Origin: Kiritimatiellia bacterium
GTDB lineage: Bacteria > Verrucomicrobiota > Kiritimatiellia > RFP12 > UBA1067
Reading direction: 5' to 3'
DNA length: 8,433 bases
Assembly: GCA_017936245.1 (NCBI GenBank)
Contig: JAGBFY010000506.1
Location: forward strand, 1 to 8,433
The notes under the pieces were generated by a model. It was given only the letters and a program-made list of their open reading frames with translations, was not told the origin of the DNA and did no database searches. A program made the translations under genes and the position numbers. This document shows positions 1 to 6,231 of the stretch, one piece after another. Each line of letters begins with the position of its first letter. Position 1 is the stretch's first letter.

Positions 1-1
1 G

Positions 2-193
2 TCTATGCTGTTCCTGCTGGATCTGAAGCGTGTCGGCAATGCAGAACTTAAAGGGCAGGATATCAAGTACGGTTGGTCCGCCCGCAGCACCGGCAGGGCT
101 GTGCTCAAGCTTCCGGCTGGACGCCATGTGTTGAGGCTTGTGCTGAACGGCAACTACAATTTCGGCAATCTTGAGTTCCGGAAGGTAAGGTAG
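2..193 (+). CDS. C-terminal fragment of a protein ending in a carbohydrate-binding-module-like beta-sandwich
   Basis: The reading frame is open from the window edge to TAG at 191-193, so the start lies upstream and the ATG at 5 is probably an internal methionine. The 63 visible residues alternate hydrophobic and polar positions like beta strands. They end in LPAGRHVLRLVLNG followed by NFGNLEFRKV. That pattern (a 'pGxHvLrL' strand, then an Asn and a final 'l-x-F' strand) is typical of the C-terminus of CBM6/CBM35-type modules, which are often attached to glycoside hydrolases or other secreted carbohydrate-active proteins. The catalytic part, if any, is outside the window. The next gene starts 5 bp downstream, so the two are probably cotranscribed. 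The module assignment is by pattern only; another jelly-roll domain is possible. Confidence 0.55.
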   Translation, partial: SMLFLLDLKRVGNAELKGQDIKYGWSARSTGRAVLKLPAGRHVLRLVLNGNYNFGNLEFRKVR

Positions 194-198
194 TTTTC

Positions 199-1341
199 AT
201 GACGACTATGCAGACTCTGTCTAGACGCGATTTCATCGCGGCATCCGGTGCTTTTACGCTGGCGGGATGCTCTCTGCCGAAAGGCGGATGCAGCTATACG
301 GTGCCGATCCTGGGCGACACCCATTTTGATGAAACTCAATGGGGGCGTTATCATGTTGGCTGGAAACCTCGCGATGAGCGGGATGCCAATGGACGGAAGC
401 GGGAGTTCGCCCGCAATGCCGATATGTGGCGCGAAAGAATGCCGTCCCTCATATCTGCTGCAGCCAAGTGCGCAAAGCCGACAGATGCATTCATATTGCA
501 GGTCGGAGATCTGGTGCAGGGCGACTGTCCTGATTCGGCGACAGCCACCCTTATGTTCAAGGATGCCGTGGCCGCCTGTCGCAAGGGATTCGGGAACCTG
601 CCGTTCGTTACTGTCGCGGGCAATCATGATATCCGCAACGGGGCGAGAGAGGCTTATGACAGGTTCTTTGTCCCGTTCCATTCCCGGGAGCTCGGCAGAC
701 GGTTCACATCCACCACGTTCTGTTTCCGTCAGGGACCTGATCTGTGGATAGTTGCCGATTTCATGAAGCCGGATGTGAACGTAATCTTCTCGGCGCTTGA
801 GAAGTCGGACGATGCGCGATACGTGTTCTTTGTGTGTCATAGTCCGGTGACGCCTACTGATAACTGGGGCTTCTTTTGGTTCCTTTTCGGAAAGCCAGAA
901 GATACTCATCTTAGGCGAAAGCTTTGGGCTCTGCTGATGAGAAGGCGGGCGATAGTATTGTGCGGACACACCCATTATGCCGAACTGAATGAATGGCGCG
1001 GCCCTGAGGGTCTTCTCACGCAGTTCTCGGCAAACAGCGTGTTCACGAATCCATCTCTTGCACAGCCCAAGTTGATTACAGCTGATCCGGCATCATGGGG
1101 GAAGATATGGGTGGAGAAGCACGTAACAGATGCGCCGGTGGAGCATGACGGGCATTACACCACGCGCACACGAAAGCAGTCCCTCGAACTGGTGGCCGAA
1201 TATGCGCAGGGGCTTGTCAGATACGAGAAGTACACGGCGGCGGGACACTACAGGTTGAATGTTTCAGACTCAGGCGTTTCCATTGATTTCTATGGCGGCG
1301 CTTCGCAGAGTGTCACGAAGTCGTTTGTTCTGCGGTCCTGA
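199..1341 (+). CDS. Tat-exported lipoprotein of the calcineurin-like metallophosphoesterase family
   Basis: A 380-residue protein with a full set of two-metal phosphoesterase motifs: GDTH at 39-42, GDLVQGD at 103-109, GNHD at 141-144, a lone metal-type His at 214 (VCHSP) and GHTH at 256-259. These residues would bind two divalent metals and hydrolyse a phosphomono- or diester; the substrate cannot be read from sequence. The N-terminus has a twin-arginine motif (SRRDF, 8-12), a hydrophobic stretch and a lipobox LAGC ending at Cys24, so the protein is predicted to be exported folded by Tat and lipid-anchored in the periplasm or outer membrane. The start at 199 has AAGG at 187-190, 8 nt upstream; an in-frame ATG at 208 is an alternative and leaves the signal intact. 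It follows the carbohydrate-binding gene by 5 bp, which suggests a shared role on extracellular or periplasmic substrates. The motif set is complete, with no sign of inactivation. Confidence 0.88.
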   Translation: MTTMQTLSRRDFIAASGAFTLAGCSLPKGGCSYTVPILGDTHFDETQWGRYHVGWKPRDERDANGRKREFARNADMWRERMPSLISAAAKCAKPTDAFILQVGDLVQGDCPDSATATLMFKDAVAACRKGFGNLPFVTVAGNHDIRNGAREAYDRFFVPFHSRELGRRFTSTTFCFRQGPDLWIVADFMKPDVNVIFSALEKSDDARYVFFVCHSPVTPTDNWGFFWFLFGKPEDTHLRRKLWALLMRRRAIVLCGHTHYAELNEWRGPEGLLTQFSANSVFTNPSLAQPKLITADPASWGKIWVEKHVTDAPVEHDGHYTTRTRKQSLELVAEYAQGLVRYEKYTAAGHYRLNVSDSGVSIDFYGGASQSVTKSFVLRS

Positions 1342-1351
1342 AACGGTTCTG

Positions 1352-1378
1352 TTACTGCGAGTCGCACTGTTTTTTTTT
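1352..1378 (+). terminator. Weak candidate intrinsic terminator after the phosphoesterase gene
   Basis: Just downstream of the TGA at 1339-1341, TGCGA at 1356-1360 faces TCGCA at 1362-1366, and a run of nine T follows at 1370-1378. The perfect arms leave only a one-base loop, so the real stem would be about 3-4 bp, which is short for an efficient terminator. The T tract and the position before a strong promoter favour the call; the poor stem argues against it. Confidence 0.35.
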
Positions 1379-1392
1379 GTTCTGCTTGTTTT

Positions 1393-1421
1393 TTGACAAT
1401 ACAATGGCGTTATGGTAAAAT
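1393..1421 (+). promoter_or_regulatory. Sigma70-type promoter of the ribH-pfp-HAD-mazG unit
   Basis: A perfect -35 box TTGACA (1393-1398) is followed after exactly 17 bp by TAAAAT (1416-1421), five of six matches to the -10 consensus. Transcription would start near 1428 and leave a leader of about 27 nt. A T-rich tract at 1370-1392 lies directly upstream of the -35 box and could act as an UP-like element. A strong ribosome binding site, GGAGAAGG (1440-1447), lies 7 nt before the ribH ATG. No riboflavin (FMN) riboswitch fits in this short leader. Confidence 0.8.
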
Positions 1422-1454
1422 AACGGACATTTTCTTATTGGAGAAGGTTAAAAA

Positions 1455-1916
1455 ATGAAAGAAGTGAACGGAAATTTGGAAGCGAAGGGCATGAAGATCG
1501 CTTTGGTCGCAAGCCGCTTCAATTCTTTTCTCGTCGAGCAGCTGGTGAAAGGCGCAGTGGATGCTTTTGTTCGCCTTGGCGGCGACGAGAAGAATCTTGT
1601 GCTTGTGCGTGTCCCGGGCGCGTATGAATTGCCGGTTGTGGTGAAATCTCTCGCAAAATCGAAGAAGTATGATGCCGTTGTCGCCATGGGTGCGGTTGTG
1701 CAGGGCGCTACCGCCCATGCGGGTCTTATCAATGAGACCACTGCGCGTGCGTTTACGGAGATTGCCCTTGAAACGGGTGTTCCGGTTACGGATGGCATCG
1801 TAAATGCGGAAAATCTCGAGCAGGCCGTGGAAAGGTGCGGCACCAAGCAGGGAAATAAAGGTTTTTCGGCCATGCAGGCCGCGATTGAAACAGTAAATGT
1901 ATTGAAAGGACTATAA
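1455..1916 (+). CDS. ribH: 6,7-dimethyl-8-ribityllumazine synthase
   Basis: Lumazine synthase condenses 5-amino-6-ribitylamino-uracil with 3,4-dihydroxy-2-butanone 4-phosphate, the penultimate step of riboflavin synthesis, in the cytoplasm, usually as a pentamer or 60-mer shell. The 153-residue length is normal for the family. Visible signatures are SRFN (20-23), PGAYE (54-58), GAVVQGATAH (79-88) and RCGTKQGNKG (127-136). Phe22, His88 and Arg127 fall at the positions known as active-site residues in the Bacillus subtilis enzyme. Two positions are unusual: the common Arg/Lys before GAT is Gln83, and the common HFD after the catalytic His is His-Ala-Gly (88-90). The gene has its own strong promoter and GGAGAAGG ribosome binding site and is the first of four closely packed genes. 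No other riboflavin gene is in the window, so the pathway is scattered in this genome. Confidence 0.93.
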   Translation: MKEVNGNLEAKGMKIALVASRFNSFLVEQLVKGAVDAFVRLGGDEKNLVLVRVPGAYELPVVVKSLAKSKKYDAVVAMGAVVQGATAHAGLINETTARAFTEIALETGVPVTDGIVNAENLEQAVERCGTKQGNKGFSAMQAAIETVNVLKGL

Positions 1917-1918
1917 TT

Positions 1919-3160
1919 ATGGCTAAGAAGGTCAAAAAGGTTGCATTTCTCACGGCTGGCGGTCTTGCGCCGTGTCTCTCCAGCTCGATCGGATTCCTGA
2001 TCGACGAATATACGAAGAAGGCTCCGGATGTTGAGCTGATCGGCTATCTCGATGGTTACATGGGGCTTCTCAAGGGCGAGTCCATCAAGGTAACGGACGA
2101 TGTCCGCAAGAACGCTCTCAAGCTTACGAAGCATGGCGGCAGCCCGATCGGCAACAGCCGCGTGAAGCTCACGAACGTTAAGGACTGCGTCAAGCGCGGT
2201 CTCGTGAAGGAAGGCGAAGATCCTCTCAAGGTCGCCGCCGACCAGCTCGTGAAGGACGGCGTGGACGTGCTCCACACGATCGGTGGAGACGACACGAATA
2301 CGACCGCCGCCGACCTCGCGGCCTATCTCGCTAAGAACAACTACGAGCTCATCGTGGTCGGTCTTCCGAAGACCGTCGACAACGACGTCTATCCGATCAA
2401 GCAGTCTCTCGGCGCCTACACGGCGGCGGAAGAAGGCGCAAAGTATTTCTGGAACGTTGTCAAGGAAGGCAGCGCCTCCCCCCGTTCGCTCATAATCCAC
2501 GAGGTTATGGGTCGCAACTGCGGATGGCTCACGGCATTCACCGGCATCTACTACCGCAAGATGCTCCGCTCCGTCAAGGCGAATCTCGTTCCTTCGTTCG
2601 GATGGTCCAAGGAGAATCTTGACCTCAACGCCGTGTACGTTCCTGAGTCCAAGATTGATTTTGCAGCTGAGGCCCGCCGTCTCAAGGCTGTGATGGACAA
2701 GCTCGGCCGCGTGAACATCTTCGTGTCTGAAGGTGCTTGCGTGAAGGAAATCATCGCTGAGATGCGCAAGCGCGGCGAGGAGGTTCCTGTGGACGCGTTC
2801 GGTCATCCCAGACTCGACAAGGTCAATGTCGGTCAGTACTTCGCCAAGCGCTTCGGCGAGCTTCTCGGTGCGGAGAAGACCCAGGTGTTCAAGAGCGGAT
2901 ATTTCGCCCGCTCGGCCGCTCCTTGCAAGAAGGATCTCGATCTCATCCAAAAGTGCTGCGCGCTTGCCGTTGATTCGGCTCTCGCTGGTGTCGGCGGCGT
3001 TGTCGGCAAGGATGAGGACGACTCCAACACGATCCGCGCATGCGAGTTCGAGCGCGTCAAGGGCGGCAAGCCGTTCAACGTCCGCAACAGCCGCTTCCGC
3101 AAGATGCTCCGCGAGATCGGTCAGCCACGCGTCCGCAAGACCCGCGTCGTCAAGAAATAA
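1919..3160 (+). CDS. pfp: Pyrophosphate-dependent 6-phosphofructokinase (PPi-PFK)
   Basis: It phosphorylates fructose 6-phosphate to fructose 1,6-bisphosphate with pyrophosphate instead of ATP; the reaction is reversible and serves both glycolysis and gluconeogenesis. The 413-residue protein carries the PFK fold signatures GGLAP (14-18), GGSPIGNSR (73-81), GGDDTNT (122-128), PKTVDND (150-156) with the catalytic Asp154, MGRNCGW (197-203) and SEGA (270-273). Two positions decide the donor: the second Asp of GGDD (Gly in ATP-PFKs) and Lys151 of PKTVDND (Gly in ATP-PFKs). Both are the PPi-type residues, which in this family block ATP and bind PPi. The start is supported by AAAGGA at 1905-1910, 8 nt upstream, and the gene begins 2 bp after ribH. 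Codon use is strongly biased (CTC, GTC, AAG; apparently no TTA, CTA or TCA), as expected for a highly expressed central-metabolism gene. Confidence 0.95.
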   Translation: MAKKVKKVAFLTAGGLAPCLSSSIGFLIDEYTKKAPDVELIGYLDGYMGLLKGESIKVTDDVRKNALKLTKHGGSPIGNSRVKLTNVKDCVKRGLVKEGEDPLKVAADQLVKDGVDVLHTIGGDDTNTTAADLAAYLAKNNYELIVVGLPKTVDNDVYPIKQSLGAYTAAEEGAKYFWNVVKEGSASPRSLIIHEVMGRNCGWLTAFTGIYYRKMLRSVKANLVPSFGWSKENLDLNAVYVPESKIDFAAEARRLKAVMDKLGRVNIFVSEGACVKEIIAEMRKRGEEVPVDAFGHPRLDKVNVGQYFAKRFGELLGAEKTQVFKSGYFARSAAPCKKDLDLIQKCCALAVDSALAGVGGVVGKDEDDSNTIRACEFERVKGGKPFNVRNSRFRKMLREIGQPRVRKTRVVKK

Positions 3161-3172
3161 GGAGTTTTCAAA

Positions 3173-3835
3173 ATGGCAAAAATGTCCAAGGGTGTTGTAA
3201 TCGAATTCGATTTCGCCGTTCTCAACGGAGCAGAGATCCTTTTCGAGACTGCATCTGCCATTCTTAAGGGATACGGAGTCACGCTTGACGCAAGGCTTGA
3301 GGCTCTTCACCTCGCCGGCGGAAATTATCAGGGTGCGCTTGCCGAGCTTTTCGGAAAGGTCGATTGCGAAGCAGAACCCGCCGCTGTCGCGCGCGAGCTG
3401 AACACTGCGTTCAACGCTGCTGTCGCGGCCAAGGCCGCCGCCGCAGTCACTCCCGCATTCAAGAACTTCATCAAGGCTCTTCAGGACAAGGGTGTGAAGG
3501 TCGTCGTCGCAACGCGCGGTGACGCAGCAGCTCTTGCCGAGGTGATCGCCGATCCGCAGGTCGTGGTTCATGCCGAGACCTCTTCCACCTACGGAAGCTG
3601 CAAGTGGGATGCGTGGAAGCGCGCCTGCCGCAATAATGGTCTCCACGAGATGCTTACCACTGCCGTCACCGGTTCCGGTTTCGGTGTGAGGGCCGCTTTG
3701 GTCGCTGGCATGAGCGCTCTTGGTGTTTCCAACAAGCGTGTCGAATGGCAGGACTTCGGCGGTGCGGATGATGTTGTCGATACCGTCGATAAGAACGCCG
3801 CCGATATCGTGCTCAAGATGCTGAAGGTCTCCTGA
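3173..3835 (+). CDS. Degenerate HAD-fold protein (probable pseudo-phosphatase) of unknown function
   Basis: The 220 residues keep the layout of a phosphoglycolate phosphatase/beta-phosphoglucomutase-type HAD protein. It has an N-terminal strand (VVIEFDF, 8-14), a helical cap (about 25-90), then VTPAF with a KALQDKGVKVVVATRGD region (92-117, motif II Thr114), a possible motif III Lys144, and a C-terminal GSGFGVRAALVAGM segment (167-180). The catalytic acids are largely missing. The motif I DxD is DFA (13-15), so the general acid/base Asp is Ala15 and the usual following Gly is gone. The motif IV acidic pair that normally precedes SxxGxxAAxxAGM is Thr166-Gly167. It therefore probably cannot catalyse Mg-dependent phosphoryl transfer and may be a binding or regulatory protein. 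The gene starts 12 bp after pfp with AAGGAG 8 nt before ATG, and its stop overlaps the mazG start (TGATG). The fold call is by motif order, not by homology search. Confidence 0.7.
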   Translation: MAKMSKGVVIEFDFAVLNGAEILFETASAILKGYGVTLDARLEALHLAGGNYQGALAELFGKVDCEAEPAAVARELNTAFNAAVAAKAAAAVTPAFKNFIKALQDKGVKVVVATRGDAAALAEVIADPQVVVHAETSSTYGSCKWDAWKRACRNNGLHEMLTTAVTGSGFGVRAALVAGMSALGVSNKRVEWQDFGGADDVVDTVDKNAADIVLKMLKVS

Positions 3836-4635
3836 TGACCGGCATAGAAAGACTGCACGATATCATGACCCGTCTCCGGAATCCGGAGACGGGTTGTCCT
3901 TGGGATCGGGTGCAGACGCTTGAGACGCTCAAGCCCTGCGTGCTGGAGGAGACGTATGAGCTCCTTTCGGCGATGGACCGTCCTGAGGATAAGGACAATC
4001 ACATCGAGGAGCTCGGCGATGTTCTTCTTCAGGTGATGTTCCAGTGCGTGATGGCGGAAGAGAAGGGAGACTTCTCGTTCGATGATGTCGCAAATGCGAT
4101 ATCCGACAAGCTTGTCCGCCGCCATCCCCACGTGTTTGGAGACGTGGTCGCCAATGATCCTGCGGCGGTTCTGAGGAACTGGGAGCAGATCAAGCAGCAG
4201 GAGCATAAGAAGGAGTTGCGCCATTCCGCGCTTGACGGGGTTCCTGCCTCGCTTCCTGCGCTACTCAAGGCTCAGCGCACTCAGGAAAAGGCTTCTCGTG
4301 TGGGTTTTGACTGGAAGGATGCGAAAGGTCCGCTCGAGAAGATTAAGGAGGAAATCCGCGAATTGGAAGAGGCGGTTTCGGAATCGTCCGATACTTCTCT
4401 TGATCCGCACGTGAAGGAAGAACTCGGAGATCTTATTTTTGCGGTGACGAATCTTGCCCGCCATCTCAAAGCCGATGCAGAGTCCGCGCTGGAGAACACC
4501 ACCAAGAAATTCTCTCGCCGCTTCCGCGCAGTCGAGGCGGGGGCAAAGGAGCAGGGGCGCAACCTCAAGGACATGACGCTTGCCGAAATGGACGCCCTCT
4601 GGGATGAAGCGAAATCGGCAGAGAGCATGCATTAA
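3835..4635 (+). CDS. mazG: Nucleoside triphosphate pyrophosphohydrolase MazG
   Basis: MazG hydrolyses (d)NTPs, including damaged or non-canonical ones, to NMP and pyrophosphate in the cytoplasm. The 266 residues match the two-domain bacterial form (Escherichia coli MazG is about 263). The N-terminal domain has CPWD (21-24), EETYE (38-42) and EELGD (58-62). The linker has RRHPHVFG (95-102) and GFDW (157-160). The C-terminal domain has KEEIRE (171-176) and EELGD (195-199). Both domains keep the EExxE plus ExxD metal-binding pattern; in E. coli the C-terminal site is the one known to be active. The ATG overlaps the stop of the preceding gene by one base (TGATG), so translation is probably coupled; AAGGT at 3824-3828 is a suitable ribosome binding site. 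It is the last gene of the ribH promoter unit. Its product, PPi, is the substrate of the PFP encoded two genes upstream. Confidence 0.94.
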   Translation: MTGIERLHDIMTRLRNPETGCPWDRVQTLETLKPCVLEETYELLSAMDRPEDKDNHIEELGDVLLQVMFQCVMAEEKGDFSFDDVANAISDKLVRRHPHVFGDVVANDPAAVLRNWEQIKQQEHKKELRHSALDGVPASLPALLKAQRTQEKASRVGFDWKDAKGPLEKIKEEIRELEEAVSESSDTSLDPHVKEELGDLIFAVTNLARHLKADAESALENTTKKFSRRFRAVEAGAKEQGRNLKDMTLAEMDALWDEAKSAESMH

Positions 4636-4647
4636 GCAAGCTCGTTT

Positions 4648-4664
4648 TTGGGGTCTGTCCCCAA
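4648..4664. repeat. TTGGGG/CCCCAA palindrome between mazG and the transporter gene
   Basis: A perfect 6-bp inverted repeat, TTGGGG (4648-4653) and CCCCAA (4659-4664), encloses the 5-nt loop TCTGT. It is G/C-strong and would fold in DNA or RNA. It is not a standard intrinsic terminator on either strand: the T run (4645-4649) lies before the stem, and the sequence after it on the + strand is not T-rich. The unit resembles short GGGGACAGACCCC-like palindromes that recur in some genomes as REP-like elements, but only one copy is visible here, so repeat status is an inference. Confidence 0.5.
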
Positions 4665-4711
4665 CTGTCAGCTAGAGATATCTGCCCTTGCCTCAACGGC
4701 GACAGAAAAAC

Positions 4712-4729
4712 TCAAAAATGCTTTTTTGA
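4712..4729. promoter_or_regulatory. AT-rich inverted repeat upstream of the transporter promoter; possible operator
   Basis: TCAAAAA (4712-4718) and TTTTTGA (4723-4729) form a perfect 7-bp inverted repeat around a 4-nt centre. It ends about 22 bp before the -10 box, where a -35 element would normally start, and the promoter itself has no convincing -35 box. That placement would suit an activator or repressor site, for example for the AraC-family protein encoded downstream. AT-rich short repeats occur easily by chance, so this is tentative. Confidence 0.3.
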
Positions 4730-4748
4730 ACATCGTACGTTTTTAAGG

Positions 4749-4757
4749 TGCTATAAT
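4749..4757 (+). promoter_or_regulatory. Extended -10 promoter of the transporter-lyase-araC operon
   Basis: TGCTATAAT (4749-4757) is a perfect extended -10 element: TGn plus the consensus TATAAT. The best -35-like hexamer, TTGAAC (4726-4731), is 20 bp away, too far for normal sigma70 spacing, which fits an extended -10 or activator-dependent promoter. Transcription would start near 4764-4765, which coincides with the ATG at 4765 and would give a leaderless or near-leaderless mRNA. Confidence 0.6.
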
Positions 4758-4764
4758 TTTGGGC

Positions 4765-6231
4765 ATGAAAATTCATCCGCTCAATCTTGTAGTCATTGTC
4801 GTGTATCTGTTGATCATGGCAGGTATGGGATTCTGGTTTATGCGTCGCAACAATTCGAGCGACGTATACTTCCGCGCGGGCGGTAAATTGCCTTGGTGGG
4901 CGGTATCGCTGTCGATATATGCAACTATGTTCTCGTCCATTACGTTCATCTCCGTGCCGGCGATGAGCTTTTCCGGGGATATGCGCTACTTCGTGATATC
5001 GTTCGGAATCATCCTGCTTGCGCCGGTAGTTGTGAAGTGGTATCTGCCGTATTTCAGAAAACTCAACCTTACGAGCGCGTACGAATATCTTGAACAGCGT
5101 TTTAACCTGCCTTGCAGACTGTTCGCATCCGCTGCGTTTTCGCTTTTCATGATCGCAAGAACGGGAATCGTGGCGTATCTTCCGTCTCTTGCGGTGTCTG
5201 CCGTGACGGGGATCGACATCAATGTCGCCATAATCGCCGTGACCGTAATCACAGTTCTCTACTGCGTCGTCGGAGGCGTCGAGGCTGTGATCTGGAGCGA
5301 CTTTGTGCAGTCGCTCATCCTCATCGGTTCAACCATCCTCATATTCGCGCTTCTCGTATTCGGAACGGATGGCGGCATCGCGGGCTTTGTGAAGATGGGT
5401 ATGGATGCGGACAAGTTCCGCGTGTTCGATTTCGCGTTCGACTGGAGCAAACCGTGCTTTTGGGTGATGCTTGTCGCCGGTATCGTGGCGAATCTTGCAT
5501 CCTACACGTCCGATCAGTGTGTGGTGCAGCGGTACATGACAACGCCCGACATCAAGGGGGCGGGGCGGTCGATTCTGTTCAACGGCGTCCTTTCTTTCAT
5601 CAACTGCATCGTGTTCTTCCTGATCGGTGTAGCGCTTTGGACGTTCTACCGGTCGCATCCCGGCGCACTGGCCGAAGGTACCAAGCCTGATGCCGTGCTT
5701 CCCGTGTTCATCGCGAACGGATTGCCGGTCGGCGTTTCAGGGCTCGTATTTGCGGCTATCGCCGCCGCCACGATGAGTACAATCTCATCCAACCTCAACT
5801 CGGCGGCGAGCGCGGTCACGGTAGATTTCTGGGAGAGGCTCGTCCTTCGCCGCCGTAATGTCGATGCTGAGACGTGTGACCGGTTGAAGCTCCGCTGCGC
5901 AAAAATCGTTACATTCGTCGTTGGGATTCTTGGCGGCGTTTTCGCGCTTGTTCTTGCCAATGCGGATGTCGGGAACATCTATGATCAGTTCCAGCGTTTT
6001 CTTGGAATTCTCACGGGCGGACTCGGCTGCCTGTTCTTCATGGGCATCTTCATGAAGCGCATAAATGGATTTGGCGCCACTTGCGGGCTGATTGCCAACT
6101 ATCTGGTGTGCTTTGGTCTTGATGCAGTTCCGTGGGCGGGCAAGCCGCATATGCTCCTTTTTGGTTTTCTCGGCATGGTGACGTGCCTCATCGTCGCACC
6201 GATTGCGAGTTTAAAAGGTAAACATAAATGA
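4765..6231 (+). CDS. Sodium:solute symporter (SSS family), probable Na+/sialic acid transporter
   Basis: An inner-membrane Na+-coupled symporter of 488 residues, very hydrophobic with about 13 predicted helices from residue 5 onward. SSS features include RRNNSSDVYFRAGG (27-40), LPWW (42-45), an unwound-helix region ATMFSSITF (53-61) and ATMSTISSNLNS (335-346). Compared from memory with the Proteus mirabilis sialic acid symporter SiaT, with an offset of 3-4 residues, it retains the carboxylate-binding Arg (here Arg132), the helix-1 Ser57 and Thr60, the Na2 ligands around Ala53 and Ser338/Thr339, and the second-Na+ (Na3) ligands Asp179, Ser341 and Ser342. Sialic acid or a similar acidic sugar is therefore the favoured substrate, also because the next gene is a lyase of that pathway. 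I chose ATG 4765; an in-frame TTG at 4759 would add two residues and has AAGGTG 8 nt upstream. The stop overlaps the next start by 4 bp (ATGA). Confidence 0.85.
   Translation: MKIHPLNLVVIVVYLLIMAGMGFWFMRRNNSSDVYFRAGGKLPWWAVSLSIYATMFSSITFISVPAMSFSGDMRYFVISFGIILLAPVVVKWYLPYFRKLNLTSAYEYLEQRFNLPCRLFASAAFSLFMIARTGIVAYLPSLAVSAVTGIDINVAIIAVTVITVLYCVVGGVEAVIWSDFVQSLILIGSTILIFALLVFGTDGGIAGFVKMGMDADKFRVFDFAFDWSKPCFWVMLVAGIVANLASYTSDQCVVQRYMTTPDIKGAGRSILFNGVLSFINCIVFFLIGVALWTFYRSHPGALAEGTKPDAVLPVFIANGLPVGVSGLVFAAIAAATMSTISSNLNSAASAVTVDFWERLVLRRRNVDAETCDRLKLRCAKIVTFVVGILGGVFALVLANADVGNIYDQFQRFLGILTGGLGCLFFMGIFMKRINGFGATCGLIANYLVCFGLDAVPWAGKPHMLLFGFLGMVTCLIVAPIASLKGKHK

Noticed and set aside
154..975. A 273-codon minus-strand frame across the phosphoesterase gene.
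   Set aside because: It lies wholly within a gene with complete family motifs on the other strand and shows no domain pattern; it is a shadow frame.
1448..3646. A 732-codon open frame on the minus strand, opposite ribH, pfp and the HAD-like gene.
   Set aside because: Over pfp and the HAD-like gene it is codon-aligned with the sense frame, so its stops would correspond to sense TTA, CTA and TCA codons, which the strongly biased codon use avoids. The translation is low-complexity with no recognisable domain, and the sense genes are unambiguous.
4645..4664. The GGGG/CCCC hairpin as the intrinsic terminator of mazG.
   Set aside because: The T run precedes the stem and no T tract follows it on either strand, so the standard terminator layout is not met.
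4676..4683. AGATATCT 8-bp palindrome in the intergenic region.
   Set aside because: An isolated 8-bp palindrome is expected by chance and has no second copy or placement that suggests a site.
4726..4757. TTGAAC (4726-4731) as the -35 box of the transporter promoter.
   Set aside because: The spacer to TATAAT at 4752 would be 20 bp, outside the usual 16-19 bp range; the TGn extension makes a -35 box unnecessary.
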